A stretch of DNA of 64,000 nucleotides, from assembly GCF_000003195.3 (NCBI RefSeq), contig NC_012875.2, positions 15,038,387 through 15,102,386 of the forward strand, written 5' to 3'. A program made the translations under genes and the position numbers. This document shows, piece by piece, positions 44,601 through 56,604 of this stretch (within the stretch, counting starts at the first letter, position 1; each line of letters opens with the position of its first letter). Below the pieces are notes generated by a model. That model had not been told where the DNA came from. It did no database searches and saw nothing but the letters and a program-made list of their open reading frames with translations. The DNA comes from Sorghum bicolor. Lineage: Eukaryota; Streptophyta; Magnoliopsida; Poales; Poaceae.

Positions 44601-46466
44601 ATTTTAGTCATCGAAGAAGAGGAAGAGGATCCTATTAATCCTAAACCTTTTGATGAATCACTAGAGCCACTTACACCTGCTATTGAGCTCAAACCACTAC
44701 CTTCTGGACTTAAATATGTTTTTCTAAATAGTGATCAAAAATATCCTGTGATTATAAGTGATAAAATCTCAGATGAGGAGACCTATAAACTAATAACTAT
44801 TATAGAAAAACACCGTACTGCCTTTCGTTATTCACTCCAAGACCTAAAGAGATTATCCCTGTTCTTTGCACTCTTCGCATACCAACCAATCCGGAGATTA
44901 CACCTTTGAGAGAGCCTCAGCGTAGACTCCAGAATACGATGAGAGAAGTAGTAAAGAAAGAGGTCTTAAAACTTTTTCATGCAAGGATTATATATCCTGT
45001 ATCGCATAGTGAGTGGGTAAGTCCTGTGCAAATCGTACCTAAAAAGGGAGGAATGACAGTTGTCCAAAATGATAAAAATGAATTAATACCTCAAAGAACT
45101 GTCATTGGATGGCGAATGTGCATAGATTATAGAAAACTCAACAAGACAACAAGAAAAGATCATTTTCCTCTACCTTTCATTGATGAGATGGTAGAGGGTT
45201 TAGCCAATCATTCTTTCTTTCGTTTTCTTGATGGTTATTCAGGATTTCACCAAATCTCTATCCACCCTGATGATCAAAGCAAAACCACATTTACATGTCC
45301 CTATGGAACTTATGGTTATCGTATAATATCTTTTAGATTATGTAATGCACCGGCTTCTTTCCGAAGATGCATGATGTCTATATTTTTTGATATGATAGAA
45401 AAGATCCTGGAAGTTTTTATGGATGACTTTTCAGTTTATGGGAAAACTTTTGATGATTGTTTAGAAAATTTAGATAAGGTTTTGCAAAGATGTGAAGAAA
45501 GACACTTAGTCCTCAATTGGGAGAAATGTCATTTTATGGTTAGAGAGGGAGTAGTGTTAGGACACTTAGTGTCAGAAAGAGGTATAGAGGTAGATAAAGC
45601 TAAAATTGAAGTGATCAAACAGCTACCTCCACCTATTAATATAAAAGGAATCCGAAGCTTTCTTGGTCATTATGGTTTTTATCATACATATACAAGAAAT
45701 TTCTCACAAATTGCTAGGCCAATGACTAGATTGTTAGCTAAGGATGTACCTTCTGAATTTGATGATGAATGCTTAGAATCATTTAATATTCTTAAAGAAG
45801 CACTCACATCAGCACCAATCATTCAACCCCCTGATTAGTCTTTACCTTTTAAAATTGTGTGATACTAGTGATTATGCTGTAGGCGCAGTTTTAGGGCAAA
45901 CAAAAGATAAAATGCATCATGCAATTGCTTATGCTAGCAAAACAATGACAGAAGCACAATTAAATGAAGCAACCACTAAAAAAGAACTTTTAGCTGTTGT
46001 TTTTGCTATTGATAAATTTAGGTCTTATTTAGTTGGAGCTAAAATAATTGTTTATTCTTACCATGCTGCTCTTAAATATTTTCTCACTAAGAAAGATGCT
46101 AAACCACGATTAATAAGATGGATCTTATTACTTCAAGAATTTGATTTGGAAATTAAAGATAGAAAAGGTGTAGAAAATCATGTTGCTGATCATTTGTCTA
46201 GGATGTATTTTAAAGAACCTCAGGAGTTAACTATTAATGACTCATTAAGAGATAACATGCTGTTTAAAGCGACCAAGACAAATCCTTGGTACGTGAATAT
46301 TGTCAACTTTATGGTTGCAGGATACGTACCACTAGGAGAAAATAAGAGAAAGCTCATTTATGAAAGTCATCTCCACATATGGGATCCACCCTACCACTTT
46401 TGGGTATGCTCCAATGGGGTACTTAGAAGATGTGTACCAGTGGAGGAGGGCATGCAGATCATTTAG
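44600..46466 (+). pseudogene. Athila-like reverse transcriptase and RNase H, broken
   Basis: Pol starts near 44603 in an acidic leader, with a frameshift near 44850. The intact piece 44906-45838 (310 residues) spans RT: GWRMCIDYRKLN, FLDGYSGFHQISI, LCNAPASFRRCM and the active-site box FMDDFSVYG. It continues to SFLGHYGFYHTYTRNFS. A Trp-to-stop change at 45836-45838 and a two-base loss near 45856 separate it from RNase H (45855-46466), which has [25 protein letters not shown] and VADHLSRM. The frame is close to that of the complete element at 9087-12205, about 80% alike by eye. Active-site residues survive, so inactivation is by these few breaks and by loss of gag. Confidence 0.9.
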
Positions 46467-47567
46467 AAATGTCATTCATCACCATATGGAGGTCATTATG
46501 GGGTATTCCATACTCATGCAAAAATTTGGCAGAGTGGTTTCTTCTTGCCAACCATGTATGAAGACACCAAAGATTTTATCCAAAGATGTGGGCCATGTCA
46601 GAGGCATGGAAATATCACTACTAGAGATGCTATGCCACTCACCAACAATCTTCAGATAGAGCTCTTTGATGTATGGGGAATTGATTACATGGGACCATTT
46701 GTGAAATCACGGAATTACGAGTACATTTTGGTGGCAGTTGACTATGTATCAAAGTGGGTAGAAGCCATGCCATGCAAGAAGGCTGACTCAAGACACTCAA
46801 AGATGATGTTTGAAGAGGTTATATTTCCAAGGTTTGGAACACCTAGGATGGTTATAAGTGATGGTGGAACACATTTCACTGATGAAATGTTTCACTTATA
46901 CCTACAAGCTCATGGAATGCGACATAATGTTGCTACTCCATATCATCCTCAGACAAGTGGCCAGGTAGAAACATCAAATAAACAAATCAAAAACATTCTC
47001 TAGAAAATAGTAAATGAAATGGGAACTTTATGGAAGGATCAGTTACCAAATGCACTATGGGCATACCGGACAGCTTATAAAACACCTTTGGGTATGTCAC
47101 CATATCAATTGGTATATGGTAAGACTTGTCACTTGCCAGTCGAACTAGAACATAAAGCTCATTGGGCTATCAAAAGATGGAATATGGATTTTGAAGCCGC
47201 TGGAGAGAAAAGAAAAATGAAATTATCAGAACTAGAAGAATGGAGAGAAAAGGTGTATCACAATTTGAAGATCTATAAAGAACGAACAAATAGATGGCAT
47301 GACAAGAGGATCAAGAAGAAGGAATTTGTACCAGGAGATAAGGTATTACTTTCTAATTCCAAGTTCAAGTTATTCGGGCTTGGAAATTTGAGGAGCAAAT
47401 GGGAAGGACCCTTCACCGTCATGAATTCATCACCACACGGAGCAATAACTCTACAATCAAGCGAAGGTACGTTATTCAAGGTAAATGGACACCGACTTAA
47501 ACTTTATTTAGAACCATTTGATTTAGGAGTAATTGATGAGATAGAATTTATCCAATTACCACCATAG
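46467..47567 (+). pseudogene. Athila-like integrase with all three catalytic residues, one stop
   Basis: The zinc-finger part is readable in mixed frames up to 46560 (His pair upstream, then CGPCQRHG). The core (46545-47003) keeps catalytic Asp in WGIDYMGPF, Asp in SDGGTHFTDE and Glu in GQVETSNKQ. A stop at 47001-47003, where the relative has Gln, breaks it from 47019-47567, which holds [19 protein letters not shown] and the [15 protein letters not shown] tail. Integrase would insert the cDNA into the genome. The natural stop is at 47565-47567, only 33 bp before the rearranged SIRE LTR. Confidence 0.9.
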
Positions 47568-47600
47568 TAATTGACGAGATAGAATTTATCCAATTGCTCA

Positions 47601-48076
47601 TGGCTTGGAGGATCCCCATCTTGGAGTGGATGTGCGGCACCCACTGAGGGTTTGGCTTTGGATTGCCAATTAGCTCGTGATCCATCAAGTGGTTGTATCG
47701 CCACAACGAGGAGTAGCTTGCCAGGAAGCAAGTGAACCTCGGTAAAAAATCTTGTGTCATCTCTTGATTGGATATATCTCATCTCTACAACATTGTATAA
47801 CAATCACTCTCTTCTCTTTACATACTTGCCTATCTTGTTAGTTGTTTACCTTGTGTAGCTTAGTCCTTGTTTAGAGTAGAGTTGTTGTGTAGCCTTCTCT
47901 AGTTGTTGTTGTTTAGTGTTTAGCCTTCTTGCTAGACTTGTGTAGGTGGCTTGCATAGCTTAGTTGTGCTAGTGCTAGAATAGCTTCGCCACTTATTTTA
48001 CTAACTCACTTGTTTAAGTAAAGTTTGTAGAAGATTTAAATAGGCTATTCACCCCCCTAGCCATTTGGACCTTTCA
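47601..48076 (+). repeat. 5' LTR, truncated at its 5' side
   Basis: 47601-47831 aligns with 55883-56147 of the 3' LTR, and the end TTTGGACCTTTCA is intact. The promoter and CpG array are missing, so this copy has no 5' promoter of its own. Confidence 0.9.
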
Positions 48077-48078
48077 AG

Positions 48079-48090
48079 TGGTATCGGAGT
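48079..48090 (+). promoter_or_regulatory. primer-binding site, tRNA-iMet type
   Basis: TGGTATCGGAGT lies two bases after the LTR, close to TGGTATCAGAGC (two mismatches). Confidence 0.85.
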
Positions 48091-48137
48091 CGAGGCACCA
48101 TTTATTTGAGGCCTAACAACCTTCTTTGCATATCAAC

Positions 48138-50084
48138 AATACCAAGAAGGCACCTTACTTCGATGGCACAAATTATGCATATTAGAAGTCCAAGATTTGA
48201 TGTCCATTTACCAAGAAGGCTCATCTCAAGTCAATCAATAGAGAAGTTTGGAAGGTGACCGAAACAAAATTTGAGGTGGCAAATGAAGATGCACCAACAC
48301 CTGTTGAAGAGAAGAAGCTACAATGCAATGATATTGCTATTAGTGCTCTCCATGAAGCTCTTGATGACAAGATCTTTGAGCAAATCAAGAACATTGAGAT
48401 TGCTCATGATGCTTAGGCAAAGCTAGAAGAAACATTTGAGGGAACGAAAGGCACCAAGACCGCCAAAGCTTATATTTTCTAAGAGAAGTTCTCTAGTTTC
48501 AAGATGGTAGAAGATGAAAGTGTTCCAGAAATGTTCCATCGGTTGCAAGTCATTGTGATTGAGCTCAAGGCACTTGGGGAAGAAGTGAATTATAGTCAAT
48601 TCTCTATGAAGTTCTTGAGAAGTTTGCCCAAGAGATTTTACACATTGATCACCGTGCTAGTCAAGACAACACTTAGTGAATCAACACCCCAACATGTGTT
48701 CCAAGGAGTGATGACCGATGATGCTTATAGAGAAGATGATGAGAAGGATGAGTTGGTCAAGAAAAGGAAGAAGGAAGGTGAAAAGAACGATGATGAGAAG
48801 AAGAAGAGTGTGACATTCAAGGCCTCCACATACAAGGGAAAAGCCAAGGTACAATCATCAAGTGAAGGTGATGCAAGCTCTTGTGATAGTGATGACGATG
48901 AGATGGCTCTTCTTATCAAGAGATTTTGTAAGTTCATGAAGAAGAAGGGCGATCGGGCAAGAAGGAAGAAGAGCTCCTCCAAGAAGAATGACTATTCCAT
49001 GAGATGTTTTAGATGCCATAGCAAGGATCATCTCATCGCCAGGTGTCCCTATGATAGTGATGATGAAGATTCTATCAAGAAGGAAAGAAAGAAGCAAAAG
49101 AAGAAGCAAGAAAAGAAGGAAGGCTCATACAAGAAGGGTGATGACCATGTTGCAACTCGGGATAGTGATGATTCCTCAAGTGATGATGAGAGCACCAAGA
49201 AGAAGGGGCATGCTAGTATTGCAATTCAAGGAAAGAGCTCCATCTTCGACACTCCATCATGCTTCGTGGCTAAGGCCACCAAGGTATCATCCGATGATGA
49301 GAGTGATCATGCTAGTGATAGTGATAGTGATGATGATGAACCAACTAAAGATGAACTAATCACTATGCTAGAAGATTGCACTCATCACTATAAAGAAACT
49401 AGAAAGGAGTGCAAGGCCTTGCTTAAGGATAAGAAAACCCTTATGCAAAAACTTGATAAGCTTAGAGCATCTTATGAGAGTCTAAATGTAGACCATGAGA
49501 AGCTACAAAAGACTCACACTAAGCTTGAAGAAGCTCATTCCTCTCTAGTTAACAAATGTGAAAATGAGCCAACTAAAATGGAGAAAGCTAAAACTTGCAA
49601 CATAGGCCTAACATGTGATATCTTAAGTAAGCCTATTGTTGTTGCTTCTACTAACCCTTCATGTAGCACATCTACATCATCCTCATCTAGTAGTGATGGT
49701 TTCACTAGTGACACCACACTAAAAGTTGAGAATGAAATTCTTAAGGAGGTGAAAGCGCTCAATCACACCTTAGCCAAGGCTTATGGTGGTTAGGACCGCT
49801 TGCTTATGTGCTTGGGTAGCCAAAGAGCTTCTCTCTACAAAGAGGGATTGGGCTATAACCCCAAGAAAGGCAAAGCCGCCTTTGCTCCTCACAAGACACA
49901 TTTTGTGAAGAACGATGGCCGGTATTGCAAAGCTTGCAAGCAAGTTGGTCACTTAGAGCAACAATGCATGAACAGGAAACCCAAAGCTAATGTATCCTTA
50001 ATTAAGCTTAATTCTTTCTACATGCTTACCAAGGATACAAAAGGTGTTCATGCTAAGTTCATTGGTGCACCAAGGATGGGCTAA
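48138..50084 (+). pseudogene. SIRE gag with two CCHC zinc knuckles, broken
   Basis: The N-terminal part (YFDGTNYAY near 48155, then AHLKSINREVWKVTETKFEV) has stops at 48184-48186 and 48415-48417 where the family has Trp, and another at 48480. The long frame 48504-49793 holds the gag core end (MVEDESVPEMFHRLQVIV), a Lys/Asp/Ser-rich linker and zinc knuckle one (CFRCHSKDHLIARC, 49005-49046). A coiled-coil-like segment follows (LMQKLDKLRASYESLNVDHE). A stop at 49791-49793 precedes 49800-50084 in the same frame, which carries a second knuckle (CKACKQVGHLEQQC, 49926-49967). Gag coats and packages the RNA. No start codon is evident, so the N-terminus may also be damaged. Confidence 0.85.
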
Positions 50085-50168
50085 AAGAAGAAAGCCATTT
50101 GGGTACCAAAAAGCTTAGTTGCTAACCTTGGAGGACCCAATAAAGTTTGGGTACCCAAAAAGAATTGA

Positions 50169-51804
50169 TCTTGTATTGTAGGTCAATTATAGAGCCGGAG
50201 GAAGGCATTGGGTGCTTGATAGTGGGTGCACTCAACATATGACCGGGGAGTCTTGTATGTTCAAATCAATTGATACGAATCAAAATGGTGGCTTTGATTC
50301 TATCACTTTTGGCAACAACAAGAAAGGCAAGGTCAAAGGGCTTGGTAAAATTGCTGTCTCAAATGACATGAGCATATCAAATGTGTTGCTAGTTGAGAGC
50401 CTTGACTTCAATCTCTTGTCAATTGCACAACTTTGTGACCTTGGTTTCAAGTGCATCTTTGGTAGTGATGATGTTGAGGTGGTTAGTGTTGATGGATCAA
50501 ACTTGATATTCAAAGGTTTTAGGCATGGTAGCTTATACTTGGTTGATTTCAATGATAGTGACACTCAATTGTCATCTTGCCTATTTAGCAAATCAAGTTT
50601 GGGTTGGTTGTGGCATAGAAGGCTTGGTCATGTTGGAATGAAACAATTGAACAAATTATTGAGGCATGACTTAGTTAGAGGCTTGAAGGATGTCACTTTT
50701 GAGAAGGATAAACCATGTAGTGCTTGTCAAGCCGGAAAGCAAGTTGGAAATGCACATCCTAAGAAAAGTGAAATGAGCACATCAAAGGCATTTGAGCTAT
50801 TGCACATGGATTTATTTGGTCCAACAACATACACTAGCATTGGTGGCAACAAGTATAGATTTGTGATAGTTGATGACTACACTAGATACACTTGGGTGTT
50901 CTTCCTCTATGACAAGAGTGATGTTTGTGATCTATTCAAGTCTTTTGTCAAGAGGGTGCAAAATGAGTTTGAAACCACTATCAAGAAGATTAGAAGGGAC
51001 AATGGTAGTGAATTCAAGAACACAAGAATTGAGGAATTGTGTGATGATCTTGGCATTGGACATCAATTCTCTCCAACATACACTCCTCAATCCAATGGTG
51101 TAGTTGAAAGGAAGAATAGAACCTTGATTGACATGGCTAGATCAATGCTTAGTGAATACAATGTTAGTCATTCATTTTGGAGTGAAGCTATCAACATGGC
51201 TTGCTATTGTAGCAACTGTCTCTATTGCCATGGGAAGCTTGGGAAGACACCATATGAGCTATTGAATGGAAGAAAGCCCAACATTGCATACTTTAGAGTG
51301 TTTCGTTGCAAATGCTACATTCTCAAGAAAGGCACTGGATTGAGTAAGTTTGAGAAGAAATGTGATGAAGGGTTCTTACTTGGTTATTCCACCACAAGCA
51401 AGGCATATAGAGTTTGGAACTTGGCAAGTGGCACATTGGAAGAAGTCTATGATGTTGAGTTTGATGAAATCGAAGGATCTCAAAGTGAAGCACAAAATCT
51501 TGATGATGTGAGAGGAGATCAATTGGCAAAAGCAATGAAGAACATGGATGTTGGTGATATAAGGCCAAGGCAAGTTGATGATGATAATGACATTCACATG
51601 ATAAATCAAGAAGTGCAAATTGATACAAATCAAGCAAGTACTAGTGGCTCTCATGATGATGATCAAAATCAAAATCAAGCAAGTGGAAGCAATCCTCCCA
51701 ATACTCCAACCTACAAGCATAGCAAGGGATCATCCATTAGATCACGTCATTGTTGGTATTCAAAGTGGTGTACAAACAAGATCAAGGCTAGCATCCTTTT
51801 GTGA
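50169..51804 (+). pseudogene. SIRE protease and integrase, open but frame-shifted at its end
   Basis: The open frame covers the aspartic protease active site (VLDSGCTQHMTGE at its start), the GAG-pre-integrase zinc-binding segment (WLWHRRLGHVGMKQLNKLL, then CSACQAGKQ) and the integrase core. Catalytic residues are all present: Asp in LLHMDLFGP, Asp in RRDNGSEFKN, Glu in NGVVERKNRTL. The C-terminal GKTPYELLNGRKPNI segment follows. Near 51715 a frameshift moves the continuation (RDHPLDHVIVGIQSG) to the frame of the RT piece. Gag lies in another frame upstream, so a junction shift was already needed. Protease would cut the polyprotein and integrase insert the cDNA. Confidence 0.9.
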
Positions 51805-53347
51805 GCACTATTCATTTGTCTCATTTGAAGAACCAAAGAGAATAGAAGATGCATTGAAGGATTCTGATTGGGTAAATGTCATGCATGAAGAATTGAACAA
51901 CTTCACAAGAAACCAAGTGTGGGAGCTTGTTGAGAGGCCAAAGAACTACAATGTAATTGGTACCAAGTGGGTTTTTAGAAACAAGCAAGATCAAGATAGT
52001 GTAGTTGTGAGAAACAAAGCAAGATTAGTAGCACAAGGCTACACTCAAGTTGAAGGTCTTAACTTTGGAGAAACTTATGCACCGGTTGCAAGATTGGAGG
52101 AAATTAGAATATTATTAGCCTATGTGTGTGCCCACAACATCAAGCTCTATCAAATGGATGTGAAGAGTGCATTTCTCAATGGATACATCAATGAGTTGGT
52201 CTATGTTGAACAACCTCCCAATTTTGAAGATGATAAGAAACCCAACCATGTGTACAAGCTCAAGAAGGCATTGTATGGTTTGAAGCAAGCACCTAGAGCA
52301 TGGTATGAGAGATTGAGAGATTTCCTTCTCTCTAAAGGGTTCAAGATGGGAAAGGTTGACACTACCCTCTTCATCAAGAAACTAGGCAATAACTTGTTTG
52401 TGTTGCAAATCTATGTTGATGATATCATCTTTGGATCAACCAATCAAGACTTTTGTGAAGAGTTTGGAAGAACGATGGCAAATGAGTTTGAGATGTCCAT
52501 GATAGGTGAGCTTAGTTACTTCCTTGGTCTTCAAATCAAGCAAATGAAGAATGGCACCTTTGTTAGTCAAGGCAAGTACATCAAGGACATGATCAAGCAG
52601 TTTGGGTTGCAAGAAGCTAAGCCAATGAACACACCTATGGGCACAAATGATCAACTAGGTAGTGATGCAAGTGGAAACATGGTAGATCAAAAGCTATATC
52701 GATCTATGATTGAAGTTTGCTCTATGTCACCGCATCAAGGTCAGACGTGATGTTTAGTGTGTGCAAATGTGTAAGATACCAAGCTTCACCTAGAGAAAGT
52801 CACTTGAAGGCAACCAAAATAATATTGAGGTATCTGAAGGGCACTCATGATGTTGGATTATGGTATCCCAAGGGGTCTAACTTTGAGTTGATTGGATATT
52901 CGGACTCTGACTATGGTGGATGCAAGATTGATAGAATGAGCACAAGTGACACTTGTCAATTGCTAGGAAAGTCTCTAAGAAACAAAATAGTGTTGTACTA
53001 TCAACCGCCGATGCCGAATACATTAGTGTCGGTAGTTGTTGTGCACAATTGCTTTGAATGAAAGCTACCTTGAATGACTTTGGAATCAAATTCAAGAATG
53101 TGCCTTTGCTATGTGGAAATGAGAGTGCAATCAAGATGACACAAAATCCGGTTCAACATTCAAGAACCAAGCACATTGACATAAGGCACCATTTCATAAG
53201 AGACCATCAACAAAAGGGTGATATTAGCATTGAAAGCATTGGCACCGAAGATCAACTGGCCGACATCTTCACAAGCCACTTGATGAGAAGAGATTTTGCA
53301 AGTTGAGAAATGAATTGAACATACTTGACTTATCCAACTTGAGATGA
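51620..53347 (+). pseudogene. SIRE reverse transcriptase and RNase H, broken at the end
   Basis: 51620-52750 is open through RT: VIGTKWVFRNKQD, NKARLVAQGYTQ, YAPVARLEEIRILLAY, QMDVKSAFLNGYI, LYGLKQAPRAWYERL and the box YVDDIIFGS. A one-base loss near 52710 shifts the frame before RNase H (52717-53061; YSDSDYGGC), where about 18 bases are also missing near 52978 relative to the copy at 1-968. 53058-53306 carries NPVQHSRTKHIDIRHHFIRD. A further one-base loss near 53272 leaves the natural C-terminus (CKLRNELNIL, stop 53345-53347) out of frame. All RT active-site residues remain. Confidence 0.9.
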
Positions 53348-54411
53348 GTGCACCCCTATATTTCTATATGACATTCCTCTCCTCCAACAAAGCAAGGTAA
53401 AGATGGTTGACATAGCATTCATACTTTGCTAAGGGCATGTTTAGAGCATATAGACATGTTTGTATGACAATAGGCTCATTCATGAAAATCAAAAGGATTT
53501 GATGTATGTATGGTACCACTATTGTTCCTATGATTGATTGGTCTAGTGGTAGCATATGACATGTTTGTGAGCTTGTAAGCCTAATGTTGGATCTAGAATA
53601 TGAGCTTATGATGTGCAATTCAACATGGTCAAGATAACTCTTATACTTTATGAGGTGTGAAAAAGCTTGTCCTTGGATCAAACCGAATTACATGTTCTAG
53701 GCAAGTGATCTAGATTGAACCATAATTTGACCCTCACATTGATTGAATTAATTCTCACTAAAAGTTGAACCTTTGTGGTCATTGATGACAAAGAGGGTGA
53801 GAAACAAAAAAAGGGGGGAGAGAAACAAAGATAGGGAGAGAAAAGAAAGAGAAAACTTTTTAAACTTGAGCACACAAATAGGGGGAGCAAGCTCATGAAT
53901 CATTTGTTGCATTTGAATGTGCACTAACATAATAAGGTGTTGCATTGCAAGTTTAAATTCACTACTCTTGTTTGATTGGTGCTTGCTAGAAATAAAACTT
54001 GAATGATGTTTTAAATTCTAGTATAGAGTTTTATTTACTTGTGGTATCTAGACATATAATATGATCTCATGAGGTATCTTGAGTTTTTATGTATGTCTAG
54101 CTACATTGGTGCTAAGGATGGTATATTGGCAACTCCGATTGGTATCACGCTTCAAAGGTTCATTCTACATACCTTAGCATCATTTTGGTAGTAATAAATC
54201 TCCCAAAACTCCAATTCATGCATATGTACAAACTAGAACCAAACTTATGGAAGCACATATGTAGGGGGAGCTAGTACTACCAAAACCGAATTGAAGTGTT
54301 TGTCCAATCTTGTCTCATAATCAAAATGCTTTGGACAAGCAATTCAAGTTCATTACGATTTCATTTCATATCTTTGTGATGGTTGTCAACAATTACCAAA
54401 AAGGGGGAGAT
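53348..54411 (+). other. SIRE 3' untranslated region
   Basis: It aligns with 969-2081, including the hairpin (54111-54178), with its loop sequence TGGTATCA at 54140-54147. Purine tracts occur at 53786-53850, 53880-53889, 54261-54272 and at the LTR (54398-54411). No coding frame. Confidence 0.8.
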
Positions 54412-56147
54412 TGAAAGCCCAAGTTTGGTTTTGGTAATTAATGACACCAAGTTGCTAATGCCTTGTGTTTAAGTGATTTGAGTTAGGCATAGCAACACAT
54501 GTGATGAAGGTGCAAGGTGGCATGGAAAGGTGACCACATGATCACTAAGAGATGAAGCATGAAGTGGAGATCATGGTGATAGACATGGAGTAGAGTGATC
54601 AAGGCAAAGGTATAAACATAGGGTTTTACTTTTGCCGGTCTAAGTTGAGTAGAGAAGTGATTGACCGGATTTAGGATAGATAGCCGACTATCAAGAGGAG
54701 AAATCACGGTCATCTCTCGAATCATGTGCTACTTGGTCCATATCTTGAGCATATGCATTAGGATCTAGTAAAGTGCTAACCTAACTCCTTTGATGAAAAT
54801 GTTTGTGAAAAGCTAACACACATGCACTTTGGTGATGGACACTTGGTGGTGTTAGCACATTTATAAAGGAGGTGGAATTCCTAAGGTTGAGAAGGGTTTA
54901 GGTTCCAAGCTCGGTGGGATTTGACGCTTTTGAGAAAATTAAGTATATATTTTCTATTGCGCCGGTGAAAGACTTTGGGAAGTCGTGGGAGTGTTTCTCT
55001 CACCGGACGCAGTGCACAATTCTGGTGCACTGTCGAGTTTGGCCAGAGCCAACAGAGCGCACCAGACGCTCAGCACCAGACACAGGGGATCTGCTGTTCG
55101 CGCCTCCGGTGCTTGTTGGGATCTGAGAGCAAGTCTGTGAGGTTTTCTAACAAGGTATCGGACGCACCGGAGTGAGTCCGGTGCTCAGCATCCAGTGTTA
55201 GTGCAATTTGCAGACCTCTTTGTGCACGAGTCCGATGAGCAGCGGATGCGTCCGGTGCTCCAAGTCCGGTGAGGTCGTGAGTTTGCAGAACTCTCTGCGC
55301 GTGACCGGTGACTACAGGACGCGTCCGGTGCTCACTTGGTTGCGTCTAGTGGTCCGCAGATGACCGCTAAAGATTGATGCGCGAGATTCAAAGGTGGACA
55401 CGTGGCTAACTCTAGAGCACCGGATGCAGGGGGTCAAGTGTCCGGTGGCTCCTTGCTGAGCGTCCGGTGCCTCCAATTTCAGCCCAGTGACAGAGCCAAC
55501 GGCTCTATGTATTTGAGGGGCTTATAAATAGAAGGTGGCCGGCGTTGGGGGTTTCTCTCTTGCACATTTGATTACTTAAGGCATTCTTTGAGCTAGAAAA
55601 CACTCCCTCCACTCATCTCCTTGCTTGATTGCTAATCTTAGTGAGATTGAGTGAGATTCAAGTGCATTGCATTGAGAGTTGCATCTAGTTGCACTTGATT
55701 CTTGAGTTTGCTACGGATTTCTTGTTACTCTTGGGTGTTTACCAACGCCCTAGACGGCTTGGAGCAGCGGTGGCGTTGAGCTCGTGATTGGAGATTGTTT
55801 CGAGCCTCACCAAGTGATTTGTGAGGGGTTCTTGAGCCTTCCCCACGGGTGATCGCAATTGGCTACTCTAGTGGATTGCACTTGGCTTGGAGGATCCCCA
55901 TCTTGGAGTGGATGTGCGGCACCCGCTGAGGGTTTGGCTTTGGATTGCCAATTAGCTCATGATCCATCAAATGGGTGTATTGCCACAACGAGGAGTAGCT
56001 TGCCGGAGAGCAAGTGAACCTCGGTAAAAAATCTTATGTCATCTCTTGCCGAGGTCTCTCTTGTGATTGTGTATGTGATTGATTGGATATATCTCGTCTC
56101 TACAACGTCGGTATAGCAATCACTCTCTTCTCTTTACATACTTGCCT
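54412..56147 (+). repeat. 3' LTR of the second SIRE element, truncated
   Basis: It starts TGAAAGCCC. A decayed CpG array lies at 55000-55475 and the TATA box at 55523-55530. The sequence stops matching at 56147 (CTTGCCT), where a long-LTR fragment begins. Confidence 0.9.
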
Positions 56148-56604
56148 TCGTACTCAGGGCTCTGTTTCCATGTTATTTTGCAGATGGGCAGATGTATTAT
56201 GGGTATTGCATCAATTGTCTATACCCAGCTATGGGGGATGACTAGACCAAAGGGCGTGGTCACTCTTCTCACCTTTTGCTTTTGTGGGAATGATCAGATT
56301 CTAGCACTGTAACAAACTAAGTGTGTGTGGTCTCAGAAACAACAATGCTTCCGCTACCGTTGAACTTGGTCGGTAATAATTGTATTTGAACTCTGATGTA
56401 ATTCTGAAATGTTGTGAACTTTATGTAACTTATGGACGGCGACCACTGAACTTATTACGATCTTGGCTGTGCAATGTGGAAAAGTTTGAAATCTCTCAAG
56501 ATTTCACAGACAATCGGAATTATATGAGCTTAAGTTCAATAGTTTGACTGTGGGAATGGTCACTATTAGACATAATCTCTTATAATTTAGGTGGTTCTGT
56601 TACA
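56148..56604 (+). repeat. 3' end of a long Tekay-like LTR
   Basis: The start (ACTCAGGG...TTTTGCAGATG) corresponds to about 26150 of the long LTR, and the end is GGTTCTGTTACA at 56604. It is the plus-strand counterpart of 37116-37431, so the Athila/SIRE block between them may have grown inside one such LTR lineage. Confidence 0.65.

Larger units (their letters stand above)
39734..47567 (+). mobile_element. Athila-like element lacking gag
   Basis: The element has an LTR (39734-41321, TATA at 40155-40161, GC block 40012-40040) and a degenerate primer site TGGCACCGTTATCAG (41333-41347). Internal DNA holds a solo LTR at 41717-43230, and pol lies at 44600-47567. No gag frame is present between 41350 and 44600. 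The 3' end is missing; a rearranged SIRE element starts 33 bp after pol. Confidence 0.75.
47601..56147 (+). mobile_element. SIRE/Maximus-like Ty1-copia element, nearly whole
   Basis: The order is truncated 5' LTR, tRNA-Met primer site, gag, protease, integrase, RT, RNase H, 1.1-kb 3' region, polypurine tract and truncated 3' LTR. It belongs to the same family as the element at 1-3884. The 5' LTR lacks its first 1471 bp and the 3' LTR lacks its last 245 bp relative to each other, so no target-site duplication is left. Both ends therefore reflect breakage rather than insertion. Confidence 0.9.

Noticed and set aside
45855..46466. Independent RNase H gene
   Set aside because: It is the downstream part of the Athila polyprotein, separated by a Trp-to-stop change and a two-base loss.
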